A stretch of DNA of 64,000 nt from Hypomesus transpacificus (lineage: Eukaryota > Chordata > Actinopteri > Osmeriformes > Osmeridae): the NCBI RefSeq assembly GCF_021917145.1, contig NC_061061.1:13890908-13954907 (forward strand), in the 5' to 3' direction. The notes below the pieces were generated by a model. That model did not search any database and was not told the DNA's origin. It saw nothing but the letters and a program-made list of their open reading frames with translations. Both the position numbers and the translations under genes were made by a program. Positions 49,137 through 61,400 of this stretch are shown piece by piece; position 1 is the stretch's first letter; each line of letters opens with the position of its first letter.

Positions 49137-52100
49137 GTTAGGGATCGCAAGAGGTGACTTAAGCCAAACAATACATTGATACTATTTCAAAGCGTAACAT
49201 AAGGGTTAGGTCACTTTTAAATGACACCTAGTGGAAACCAAAGAACAACGTCTCTGTTCAACTCCTGCATCTGGACTTGCTTTGCTCCCTGTCAGGGACA
49301 GTGTCATTGTGTCACTCCAGTGAGTGGGAGTGTGAGGTCAGTCAGCTGGTGGTGTGAGGACGTTGTGTGTGTGTGTGTGACCAGCATATGTTCCTCATCC
49401 TCGGCCATGAGAACAGCCCATGAGGACAGAATCCAGGATTGTACAGACACAACGTCCCCATAGGGGATAGTCGCAGAAGAGAAGAATGAAGGCAGTTACG
49501 GACGAGGAGTCTCCTCCCTTGCCCTGTCCTTAATACATGCACAGTCCAGCAAACACTCTGGCATCCATCTTATAACTCAATAGGCAATTTCAAAAGTTTC
49601 TACATTAGCTAGATTCTTACCCTCACTCCTCTTTAGAAAAATACTCATTTTTTTTTCTCTTCTACGTTCTGTCCTTTCTCCTCTACTCCTGTCTCACTTC
49701 CTGCTCTCACTGACCAGTGCGTCACTCAGCGCTGACCACCTGACCAACACCCCCACAGACGTAGAGCTAGAGACCTGCATTTATTTAGACAAAACTGTTC
49801 AGTATGTTACGTGCACACACACACAATACTTTTGTCGAGATATTACAATTATATTTGGGGCTACAATCCAACGGTTCGGGGGAACCAGCCCCGACAAGAA
49901 TTGCCTGGTGACGCCACTGTGTGATTTCCATGACATTTCTACAGGTTGTGAAACATAATATCTCAATTTTCTCTCCCATCCCCATCCCGACCTACCCATG
50001 TCCTGAGGGGGCGATGAAGTAGAGACAGCATTGCACTCTGCTGTCAGGCATCTGCCGTCTGTTCACACGTGACTCTGAGTTCAGGTAGTCCTCAAACTTG
50101 CTGTCTATGTGGTCAATGACTGGTTGCCAGCTGCACGGTAGAGACGGGTACAAAAAAAGTGAGGAGACCCGGCACACTAAAACAAAATGGCCACCACTCT
50201 CAGAGAGAGTACACATCGCAGAGGATACTTACCAATTACTGTTGTCCACAGCATCTCCAAATCCTGGGGTATCCACTATCGTGAGCAGGAGTTGAACTCC
50301 ACCTTCCTTTACTAACACCTTAGACTGCTCCACCTAAGAAATAAGGATGTGACTGGGAGTTATTAATCTGACACAGTGGACAAAAGGCACATAGACACTT
50401 TATTGTATTAAAAACAAAAGTGACAGAAAACTAAAACGATGAGAAGATGTGTGGTTGTCATGGCGTGTCCCAGACACATCGCACCGTGCCTGGGATAAGA
50501 GAGAAACAGTAACTAGACTGAACTGTCTCACAAGCTGCCCTCCAGTAAGTGATTTGTACATACAGCACCTGTAGTACAGACTGTGTGCACTATCGTTTAG
50601 TGTGGCCTGTGATGCTCACCCTAGTAGTTGCAAGTATCAACCTGCAATGAGATACTGTGCCATTAGCCAACTATGCTGGAAAACGAGAAAAACTGTGCAG
50701 TATTTTGGATGGATAGCGGTATGTGTGTGTAGCCAGACATAACACAACATAGTTACACAACTTAGAGGCCACCTTATGCAGGCTTAACTGTTCCAAAATA
50801 TGGAAAAGTATTTTTAATTGAACTGATTCTCAATAACTGCTAACAAAACGGATTGGCCATCCATAAAAAGGTACTCTTGGAAGAGAGACAATTTGCATGT
50901 CCTGTCAGTAATAGGATGAGACAGACATTACCTGCACAGTCTTTTTGATTCGATGTGAAGGCCCAGGGTACTCTGCTGAATACAGGTCTGTCAGGAACAG
51001 AGAGTTGATCAATGTGGACTTTCCCAGTCCTGATTCACCTAAAAGTAAAAAAGGATAAAAGAGGTTAGGTTTCAATTATTGTTAATGAAATACATGGATT
51101 TGTTATTCGTTCATGCAAAAAGGGATTTTAAACCCCACCCACAGTATCAGCATATTAAAGTGTTCTCAGAGATAATTGGAAGACTTGTTGTGAATTGTAT
51201 AGGGTAAACGTTCCTATTAAGCTCACCAAATCCGCTTATCAGATATAAAAACTGTATTTTTCCAAATAAAAGCAAACCAACAAACTATCAAAGCTCATTT
51301 CATTAAAAGGAGGCAACACAGACATTTATCTAAGAGAATCCACCTGTCTGAGTAACAGTATAAAGACTAGGACAACAGAGAGGGGCCTTGTTATCTTGCT
51401 ACCAGCAGCTGTGTAGTCCAGGTTCTGCAGTTGCAGCCAGCAAGTTTGGTTTCTACGCTCCTAGTGAATAGAATCATTTGGGCAGTGGAATTGACCCCCG
51501 TCAATTACGGCTTCGGCTCAGCCTCTAAGCTCAATGTTAAACAGGATGTCCCAGACTGTCCCAGAGTTGGACACTACTACGTGTGAGGTAACAATGAGAA
51601 ACGTTGATGTCCAGTGGTACACTGTCATAGTGGTGATATGTGCAGTGAGTACATGGTCAAGTCCTTGCTGTGAAACTGTGCGCCAACTGCTAAATCATGT
51701 GGTTGGCGAAGCATGGTGAGACGTGGGCGTCACTGGTGATAATGCCAGTCCTCTCTCACACACTACCATGGTATGCAACTCTGCAGGAACATGGTGGCTC
51801 ACAGCTTAACAGAACACAGTAGAGAACTGGTTTGCAGGTGCAAAAACACCACGTTACACTCTAAACATGTTCCGATTAAAGTTGTCTACAAGATCGCAAC
51901 CACAGGATTTAGACCTTAACAGACGAACTTAGAAACCATTCATGATACACTGCCTAGAAATGTTTATGCTACAAAAGCCAGTCCCTGGTCAGGGCAACCC
52001 TTTTTGTACATAGTGGGAGGGTTTGGTGACAAATGTTTCTAAATTGCATGAATATACAGTAAATCCATGCACTGAACGTTTTTTGTTTGTTTTCAGAAAT

Positions 52101-52522
52101 GCAGGATGGGCTATTCTTAGCTGTGACAGTTGGAGGAAATGGTTTTGACCCTGAGAAATATTTTCACAGTGGCTCATGAGAATAAGCAGTCTGAGCTACC
52201 ACATAAGCATGCAAAAAGTACGGAATTAATCCAAAGTAAAATAAGTTTCTGAGCATTAATGTCCAGAATTAAAGTAAAAAAAACGGAGGTGATCTCTCCT
52301 ACTTTAAATGATTACAATCCCACATAATCATCATGTATCATGGACTCCTTTTGGCTGCAACCTCCCCCTAAACACGTTGTACATCAGAAAATGTAAGTGT
52401 GACCTCAATATTGTCTTACCCACGACCATGAGGGTGAACTCGAAGCCCCTCTTGACAGACTTCCTGTACACTTGGTTGGGCAGGCTAGCAAAGCCCACAT
52501 ATCCCTCCAGATTCTTTTGCTG
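45353..52522 (-). CDS. septin7: Septin-7, GTP-binding cytoskeletal protein (first coding exon not resolved)
   Basis: SEPT7 sits at the ends of septin hexamers and octamers that form filaments in cytokinesis, cilia and spines. Twelve exons joined in frame encode 417 aa (human total 437): 52522-52420, 51038-50932, 50333-50233, 50130-49996, 49085-48968, 48627-48535, 48357-48261, 48091-48040, 47913-47785, 46375-46240, 45667-45525, 45392-45353. Motifs in order: [20 protein letters not shown], polybasic [10 protein letters not shown]-loop [10 protein letters not shown]3 DTPGFGD, G4 AKAD, the septin unique element ([20 protein letters not shown]), then a C-terminal coiled coil ([20 protein letters not shown]) and the SEPT7 tail [12 protein letters not shown]. 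The first coding exon should lie between 52523 and about 54600. An ATG at 54502 is followed by a donor after one more base, but that phase does not fit the 52522 exon directly, so a small exon is missing or another start is used. Confidence 0.95.
46508..46524. repeat. Poly-C tract
   Basis: A run of about 17 C in a septin7 intron; prone to length variation and sequencing error. Confidence 0.85.
46933..46950. repeat. (CA)n microsatellite
   Basis: A short CA dinucleotide run in a septin7 intron. Confidence 0.8.
49106..49135. repeat. Poly-G tract (C30 on the septin7 sense strand)
   Basis: Thirty consecutive G on the + strand, thus C30 in the septin7 transcript, 21-50 nt upstream of the acceptor of exon 49085-48968. 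It may act with the TTTTTCCCTTGTTGCAG that follows as an extended polypyrimidine tract. A pure run of this length may also be a sequencing or assembly estimate. Confidence 0.9.
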
Positions 52523-54498
52523 CTGAGAAGTAGATTTAAAGCACATACAAATCCAATCATCATCCAGGATTTCTTCTATTTTAGGGCATTATTTTCACAA
52601 AACAAAAATATGATGACCATGACCAATACTTACAGCTATTTTGTGGGGAAACACAAATCATCGTTCCAGAGTCAAAGAAGAGCACCAGGCACAGATGGAA
52701 AAGTGTGAGGAGAAAACACAATAAGAATGGCATCCTTAAGATTCACAAACAAGGCAGAAACAATCTGTTTCACAAACCTTAAAGCCTGGGGGAAAATGTA
52801 ATATTCTTGAGGTAGTTTTCATTTTCAGTAGATGTTCTATGGCTATAACGTTGTTGGAAGAGGCTTTGAGCGACAGTCCATTCAAATCAGTGATATAGCA
52901 TTTTTTGTTGAATATGATTTTTTGGTGACTGTGTGAGAAATAGATAATATCCGCTGCTTTAGAAATGACACGTTTAGATTGCAGATCCAACAACGGAAGT
53001 GGTGACAGGTGTAAATTTGTTCAGGCAAGCCGTGAGCACTAATATGATTACACTGTACATGCCGCCAATAATGTGTCATTGGGCACGTTCACAAGAAGTA
53101 TTAACATCGACCTTGAACTTCTAAATACCTATAATAATATATATATATAAATATGATAACCAAATAAAAACTATAACATGTTACTGTATATAATACTTCC
53201 TGTTATTGGTATATTGCCAAATGAACTCGCGGATAATTAACGCTAGCTATCTAGGCAACATACCATAATATCGGACACACAGAACATGAATAATTAGCCA
53301 TTAACAAATGGCTTAATAATAATTAATAAACAGCCATCTAAATCAGGTCTTTCAACGTAAATATACTTAAAATAGCTAGACATTGAAGTACAGTAGTTAA
53401 GTCTCAATGACCTGACATAGGTGCTCTTAGACTTCTGATAGCCATCAAAGCGTTAATAGAAGCTAGGTGGCAGATTTATTAGCTAAATAGTGCGCATGAA
53501 GCAGCAGATAGCAAGTCTAGCTAACGTTAACTAGCGTCGATTTAAAAAAAATCTAATTAAAACACTGCTTTTTTTCTCAATGGAGCGTTCAGATTTCTAT
53601 GCATAGGATTTTCAACAATATGATTTTTTTTTTTAAATATCTATTTTTGAGTATTGACTATAGACAGTGCTACCTTATTTTGAAGAACGTAAACTTCCGT
53701 TTAAGATGTATCCTTGTTATGCCGACCTTCTATGCAAGGTAGCAAACGCAGCAAAAACTAGAAACAGTACTTTCATAAAAGTTCTCAATGTGTATTGCAG
53801 TCAACATTTGATGGACTTAAGGGGTCTACAAGCTAACTGACATATTTGTTTTTAATTTCTCGCAAGTAGTCGCTAGCTATTGAGCAAAGAAAAGAAGGTG
53901 GACCTGAAAATTCCGGTGCCACGATCAAGTCAGGCGGCGTTCTTCGTAGCCACATTCACTCTGGCTAACTTAGGGTTTCTGAACGTTCGATCCACAAAGT
54001 CTATAATTATTTGTCAGTTGTTTAGCCATGGCCAAATATTGTCTACCCTACTACTGTAGCTAGACGGTACAGAGTAACTACTAACAAGCAAGATCCACCC
54101 AAACTAGCAATCTTAACAAATCATCGACAGGAAACTACCCACTCACTCCCTTCTGTAGCTAGTATGTAACTAGCAAGCTAGCCTAGCTAGTCTAACTTGT
54201 TAGATTCTAGAACGTTACCCCTGCTTTACAGGGTAGCCTAGTCTAGTAACATTAGCTAGTCCTGCTGTAGCTTGTAAATCGTTTTGCTAGCTAGCTAGCC
54301 AGATTCAGTAGCGTCCTAACTGGGGGCGGCCGACTGGGCGTTGGTTACCCACACAACTAGCCAGCAAACCTAGACTATCTAGAAAGCACGGAAAATCACT
54401 TATTTCAAGAAAGAATTTACCTAGTGCAATAACCACGAATATTCGTGCAACTAAGAACAAGATTTCCTTAATGTTTGGCGATCTAAATGTACGCTCAC

Positions 54499-54600
54499 CC
54501 ATTAGCTATTTTGATGTTCCCGGCCGCTTCAGAAACCGATCATTCACAACCCGACATTCCCCTTACAAACGGAACATAGCAACGTCTTCCGTTTACGTAC
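54499..54600 (-). promoter_or_regulatory. septin7: Candidate septin7 first exon and 5' end
   Basis: On the minus strand, sequence rich in CpG leads to ATG at 54502-54500, then G and a good donor (GTGAGC). This looks like a first exon/intron junction. Whether this ATG starts septin7 is uncertain because joining it directly to the exon at 52522 is out of frame. Confidence 0.4.
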
Positions 54601-55482
54601 AACAAGTTGGCTCTATTGGAGTATACGTCAAATGATTGCGTATAACCATCGAGAATAGGAAAATGACCTCGCGTGCGCACTGTAATGTTCCCGCGATAGC
54701 ATCTTTTTCCACGCTAAATATCTTGCCTTTCCTGCATAAAAATATATATAAATGTAATTATATAAAATATACATATCTTACACATATATATAAAAGTTCA
54801 CACTGCTAATTTATCGTTTAGTTTCAATTGTCTTTGAGTCATGATCATCCTGAGATATGATATCCACCCAAATGAATGTGATGGAGTTTTTGATCATAAA
54901 AAAAGTATGCATTTATATAAAAGGTTGCTATCAGAACAACAAGTTACATAACATGCTAGTGTCATTATAATTTTATGACGGCAGGTGAGGTGATGAGCGT
55001 CGTCTGTGTCCATAGTAACTAGGCTACACACTAACATGACATTTTCTGATTGGTTAAAATATGATTGATTTCAAGTATAACCTTTTCTTATTTGACCATA
55101 CCTTCACCTGAAAAGTATAGCTGATAAACCAACAATAAACAAAAACCTTGATGAAAAGTATCTAAAAATATTCATGATAACTAGCGTGGTACAACTTTAC
55201 TATGGTACCGAAGGCTGAACGGGATTTACAGCTCAATATTGTTTATTATGTTTAGGTTACCTACATTACAAGCCGCAATAAAGACTTCAACAGTACTTCT
55301 GGACAGAAGTTGTGACTTCAGTTAGCTTACTAGCAAGACAGGTTCGTTTACCATACGGTGTTTGCGCTGTCGGTATCTGAAGATTAATGTCACATTTGTT
55401 TGTATGATCGCATGTTATCTTCTGCTGTAAAGCATTTAGTTAAATCCCCCGGTATTGGCCCAATCCTATTGCAGTTTTTAAG
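54601..55482. other. Head-to-head region between septin7 and nek10
   Basis: About 0.9 kb, AT-rich apart from the septin7-proximal end. It should contain the nek10 promoter and 5'UTR. No reading frame of interest is present. Confidence 0.4.
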
Positions 55483-58400
55483 ATGCCCAACCTGGTTAAA
55501 AACGTAAAGCCATCAGAAAAAATACTCCAGAAATCAAAAGGAATTGACTGCAAGTAAGTTTTTGGTCATTGAAATGTTAAACATGTTGTATTTGTAACAT
55601 GTTTGTATTTGCAACATTTAGATCATATCATAATCAGAAAATACATGAAGCAAAAAGTAGTGTGCGTAAAGACTGACCGGATCCCCAAAATATGTTACAG
55701 CGAATCACGTGATCTTAAAAGGCTTCTGTCTATACTTGCAACCACTGCTCCAAGAGAAGAGGTATAACAGTTCAAACCATTATGATATTGGCAGGTGTGT
55801 GCATCTTCTTACAACAGAATGTGTCTTCTTGATATTTAGGTGGCAGCACTGAATCAAAGTAAAGTCAGACAAAGAGGGAAATTCCAGACTTCTCTTCTGC
55901 AAAATAATGTAACCAGAAATAGGAGTGAGCTTCACACTGAAGCCTTGGCATTGGAAAAATTCAGGTTTGTGTCACCTGATGTAAGGTAAAAGATTCTTGA
56001 AGATGTTACTTCCTCTTGACCCTCCCTTGTTTCCCTTTAAAAGTGCAACTTATAGAAACCAAAGGGGTTTCAGCAGCCATCCCCTGCAAAAACAATTTTT
56101 GGAGATTCTCACCACTTTGGTCAAAAATAGACTCTGCAGGTAATTATAATTTTAATATTTATATAGTAAAGTTGTTGTCTGTTAATGTGTCTGTCGTTAA
56201 AGACCAAAAAAGAAAAATGTATATTCATATTTGTTTAATCACTTTGTAGTGAATGGATGAAGTATGCATCACCAAAGTCTGTCCATAGAGTGCTGATCTG
56301 TTTAAGGTTATTGATTAGGGAGCCACTTTACCAGGTAAATCCTCAAATTTACTGATGAATTTAAGATGGGAACACTTGAAAACTCTTAATACGATAATGG
56401 TTATTGCCTTTGTTTCCAGATTTCTTTTAATCAGCTCCAGGGTGTCACCTTTCTTGCCATGGTAAGTACTTTCTGACACATTAGTTTCATTAAATGATAC
56501 TACTAGAATGACTACTAACACCATTTTTCTCCGACACGCTGCAGTACATGGAGTCAGAATCCAGTGTTTATCTGCAAAGTGGGGAACAGCCATTTGCTAT
56601 GGAGAAACTGGTGACCATGACCTGTGAGTCACATGTACTCATTCATAAACACACACATATGCATCTGCTCACAGACACAAACACACAAATAAACACACGG
56701 ACAGATACACAGACACACACACACACACACACAAAGGATTATGATATACGACAGTATGCCCTCCCTTAATGACTGTCAAATATTTTTCTTCATAGGTATG
56801 TTTCAGAAACTATCTGCTGTGGAGGATCAAAGGGGGTGGGTTATAGAGAGTGGAGCTCACAAGGTACTGGTCATAATTTAAGGACTAGGACTAGTTGTAT
56901 CATATTAGTATGTCAAATTAGTATTATGTGTGTAACTGGTAACTGATCCTGACCTCCCTTTTCTTGTCATCGATTCTAATGTCATTTAGCTTTTATATAT
57001 TTTCTCTTTGTGTCAGGCCCCCTTGTAAAGGAGACACTGGTCTCAGTGGGAATTCAGACTTACCCTGAATAAATACAGTTTTAATATGTCTTACTCTAGC
57101 CAATATTTTTTGCATATTCTGCAGTATTGTATTGTTTGTGTATATAAACCAGTGTACAGTATTACTGGCTTTTGTTTACATTCAGACCCTGGTAAAACTT
57201 CTATCAACTAGAGAGAGTAATGTGTTGCTGGGTGCACTCCTAACTCTCACTACGTTGGCCGAGAGGTAACCTTCCCTTGAAACCCTTTTGGAAAATCCTA
57301 TAAATTGAAAGATGATTTGGTTAGCTAATGTCTGACCACATCCCGGTATCTCTTTGTTCCAGTTCAAAATGTAAGGAGAAGATAGGAGAACTGCCAGTAG
57401 TGGAAAACCTTATTGTGATACTTCAAGAATATGACTTACTTTCAAAGCGGTATGTGTGCCTCTCATAATAACATTCAACGTTACGTACAGAACAGTACTA
57501 TGAAATGAAATGTTTTTCCCTCACAACCAACACTATTGCTTCATAGAATACAGTAATATGAACAGCTGTAGACACCCTTTGTTCCCGCTGTGTGTGTGTG
57601 TGTGGGCATTCCTTCCTGCAGAATAAGTGCTGAGCTGCTAAGACTCCTCTCCCCAGTGGGGCGGGTGCGAGACCAAGTACGGGAGTGCGAGGGCCTTCCC
57701 GTTCTACTCAGCCTACTCCACGGGGAGCACTTGAAGCTGCTGTGGAGCGTGGTGTGGGTCCTGGTCCAGCTGTGTATGGAACCAGAGACCCGTGCGGAGA
57801 TACGTACCTGGGGAGGGGTGCAACAGATTCTCCACATTCTGAACAGGTGGGAAAACCTTGTGTTGGAACACAATTCAGCCCAACAGCAGCTTGTGTCGAT
57901 GCGTACGAGTTGTCTATGTATGCAGTGGTCACGTCTGCTGGGTCTTTTCTTTCTCAGTGAGCGTATGTATGTTTCGGACCGCTCTACCATTGAGGCACTA
58001 TCCAGCGCCAATGCAGCAGGCCGCATTCAAAGACAGCACATAAGTGAAGAACTTAGCCCCCAAGAGGAGATGGACAACACCATAGCCCTGCAGTCAGGTA
58101 AGGATTGAACTGCTACAGTGTAGCCGTAGCCGTTGATCATGAATAGTTGAGTCTATCTATTTACTCCTTTACTTGAAACTATTACTTTCCCAGCATGTTG
58201 TGCGGCTCTAACTGAGCTAGTTTTGGATGACACAACTGCACATCATATAGTCCAGGTAGGAGAGATTCTCCACAGACAGATTCCTTACAGCTTGACGCAA
58301 TTGAAGCTTACCTTAATATAAATAAGATTGAAATGCACTTCTTTACAGGAAAATGGGATCTATTCAATAGCTAAATTGATTTTACCAAAACGCTCTCAAT

Positions 58401-61400
58401 GTGGACCTCAACCTAACACCTTACAGGTACAGGTACCTCATATTATATCTTCTACGATAAAGTAACTTATATGGCAAAATATTGTGTTTGTCATTAAATT
58501 ACAACATGTTTTTGGTGTTGACAGTGCTACGCATTCCGGACTCTTCGTTTCCTCTTCAGCATGGAACAAAACCGTCATCTTTTTAAAAGGTTGCTTTACG
58601 AGAAAAAAAATAGTTTACCTTGTTCATTGCTTTTTTTTTGATGATTCTGAGAGTGTGTTTTTCTTTTCCAGACTCTTTCCTACAGAACTTTTTGAGATGT
58701 TTATTGATGTTGGACATTACGTGCGAGATATCACACCCTACGAGGCGCTGCAAGCCAAAGTCTCTCTCTTCTCTGTAAGGCATCAGTATTGCCTCTTACA
58801 ATAAGAATTGTCTATTTTGATCAATTATCATAATGTTGTGTTTGGTTACCACTGTAGGAGTTAGCATGCTATTTATAAAAACATTGTCTGGTGTTCAGGA
58901 TGAGGAATTGGAGAGCCTGAGAGAAAACATAGAGGCTGTGGACCAGAACCGGCCTCCTCTGAGAGTAATTAATGGTTACGCCATACTGGACCACCTTGGC
59001 ACTGGGGCATTTGGCAGTGTCTTCAAGGTACTATCTTCAACAAATAAATCAATTGTTATTAATTGTTGTTTAAAGACTGTTTGATGTGGACTCTTTCTCC
59101 TGTGTTGTTGAAAGGTACGGAAGCAGAGTGGACAGAACCTGTTGGCTCTGAAGGAGGTGAACCTCCACAACCCCGTGTTCGGCAAAGACAAGAGGGCCAG
59201 GGACAGCAATGTGGAAAAAATTGTGTCGGAACTCACTATAATTAAGGAACAGGTCTGTCATGTTTTTCACGGGTGATTTCATAACATGGAGATGTATCAA
59301 TTTAAATGCATAATGTTCTTCATGCTCACTGGACAATTTTTTTTTTAATGTCTATTTTCCCCGAAGATGACTCATCCAAACATTGTGAAATATTACAAGA
59401 CATTCTTGGAAGGTAAGCAGTATCCAAACAGTTTTGATGTAAAATGTATACAGTATCAGTCTGATATCAGAATATCAGTCTTTCAATTTGCTCTGCTTTG
59501 TTCTATAGGTGACCGACTGTATATTATCATGGAGTTGATTGAAGGTGTTCCTCTGGCCATCCATTTCAACTCACTGAAAGAAAAACAGCAACAAATTATT
59601 GAAGAAAGAGTTTGGAACATATTCATCCAGGTAACAAAGTATACACAGTAGACACATTGAACAAAAAGAACAACTTTTCACTCATGTCTCTATCAGACAT
59701 GGAAAGTCTACATGTTGCCTGATCCTTTTCATGTTGATTGTCTCAATTTGGCAGATGTGTTTGGCATTAAGGTACCTGCACAAGGAGAAGAGGATCGTCC
59801 ACCGAGACCTCACTCCTAATAATATCATGCTGGGAGAGAGGGACAAAGTCACCATTAGTTAGTAGTTAAGATTGTTGGTTGCATATATGTATAATTTATT
59901 TTATGATATATTTATTCAACCATTTATTATATTAAAATTTAAATTGTTAATAGAATTGGTTTGGGAAAATAACCTGTGCCACACCTCTATCTAGCTGACT
60001 TTGGACTTGCAAAACAGAAACAGGAAAACAGCAAACTAACATCTGTTGTTGGAACCATCCTTTACTCCTGGTATGTTCTCATTAAGATAGTAATACAATT
60101 CAAACATGTTGATGTAATATGTATTCAATATTCATATTGTGTCAATATAACTACTCCATAAACAATGTAAATCTGTTCCTTTAGCCCAGAGATAGTGAAG
60201 AGTGAGCCGTATGGTGAGAAGGCAGATGTCTGGGCCTTGGGGTGTATCCTTTACCAGATGGCCACCCTGAACCCTCCCTTTTACAGCAGCAACATGCTCT
60301 CCCTTGCCACCAAGGTGACATACACGCACACATGCGTCACACACTGACACACAAGCGCATACTTTTTCCTATACACACACAAACACACAAACACTGTGAT
60401 GTGTTTTGAAAGATTGTGGAAGCTGACTACAAACCCGTGGTAGAAGAGGCTTTCTCAGAACGAATCCCAGACATGATTAAATGGTGAGATCAAGGAGTAC
60501 TTCAATAAACATTATTATCGTTATGTAAATCGGACCAAATCCAAACATTGCGACTAAGAATCCAATAAACCAATGGAGGTAGTTGAAATGATGTGGAGGA
60601 ATTGGTTCTGAGGTTCTGAATATTACTGGGTGTTCCTTTCCCAGGTGCCTGACTCCACAGGCAGATCTGCGTCCTGACATAGTGGCAGTCAGCTCCAAGA
60701 TCTCTGACATCCTGATGAAGTTTATGGATGGCCTCTGCATCAGCCAGCATACACTAGAGAAGAGAGCAGACCGAGACAGGAGGAGAGCACAGAAGTACTT
60801 CCTTGAAAGCCATCGAGGCAGTATGAGCATGTCTCGGGTGAGCTTTCACAACAACATTCCCATAGATACCTGTAAGGACAGTGGAAAGAAGTCAGATACA
60901 ATTTTGTGTGCCTCTTTTTTTTGGCAGATTGTTCAATTTAATCACTGCGAGAGGACAATTCAGGAGTCCAAGACAACACAATCTATTTTAACATGCAGGT
61001 CACATAATAGCCAACACAACCTCATACAAGGTGCGTCTCTCTGTTACTGTTCTTATTCAAAACTGGAATGAAGTAAAGAAGTAACATTTTAGATGACCTA
61101 TAATTAGGAAGTTCCAGTACCCCCTGAGAAATCTCTTGGAGCCATTGTGTTCACAGAATCTGTGCTTTCTGATAGGTGCTGACACAGATGATGATGTTGA
61201 GTCATCAGACACCAGAACCATCTCCACTGCATCTTCAACTAAAGACACTGGTGTGCATATATTAACAACACTTTCCTTTCCACTTACTAAAATGGTCATT
61301 TTCTAAAACGTTGTGTTTGTCATTATTAAAAGTGCCAGCAAAGCGCAGTGTCAGTGCATCTGACCTACATGACCAACATCTAGCAGAGTGAGTCTCTACA

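Noticed and set aside
48734..49171. Frame with a poly-proline run next to septin sequence
   Set aside because: The prolines come from the C30 tract in the intron; the exon begins at the acceptor at 49085 and ends at 48968.
54305..54502. 65-residue frame starting MGERTFRSPN
   Set aside because: It reads through a GTGAGC donor into an intron and has no septin similarity. Only the ATG and donor are of interest.
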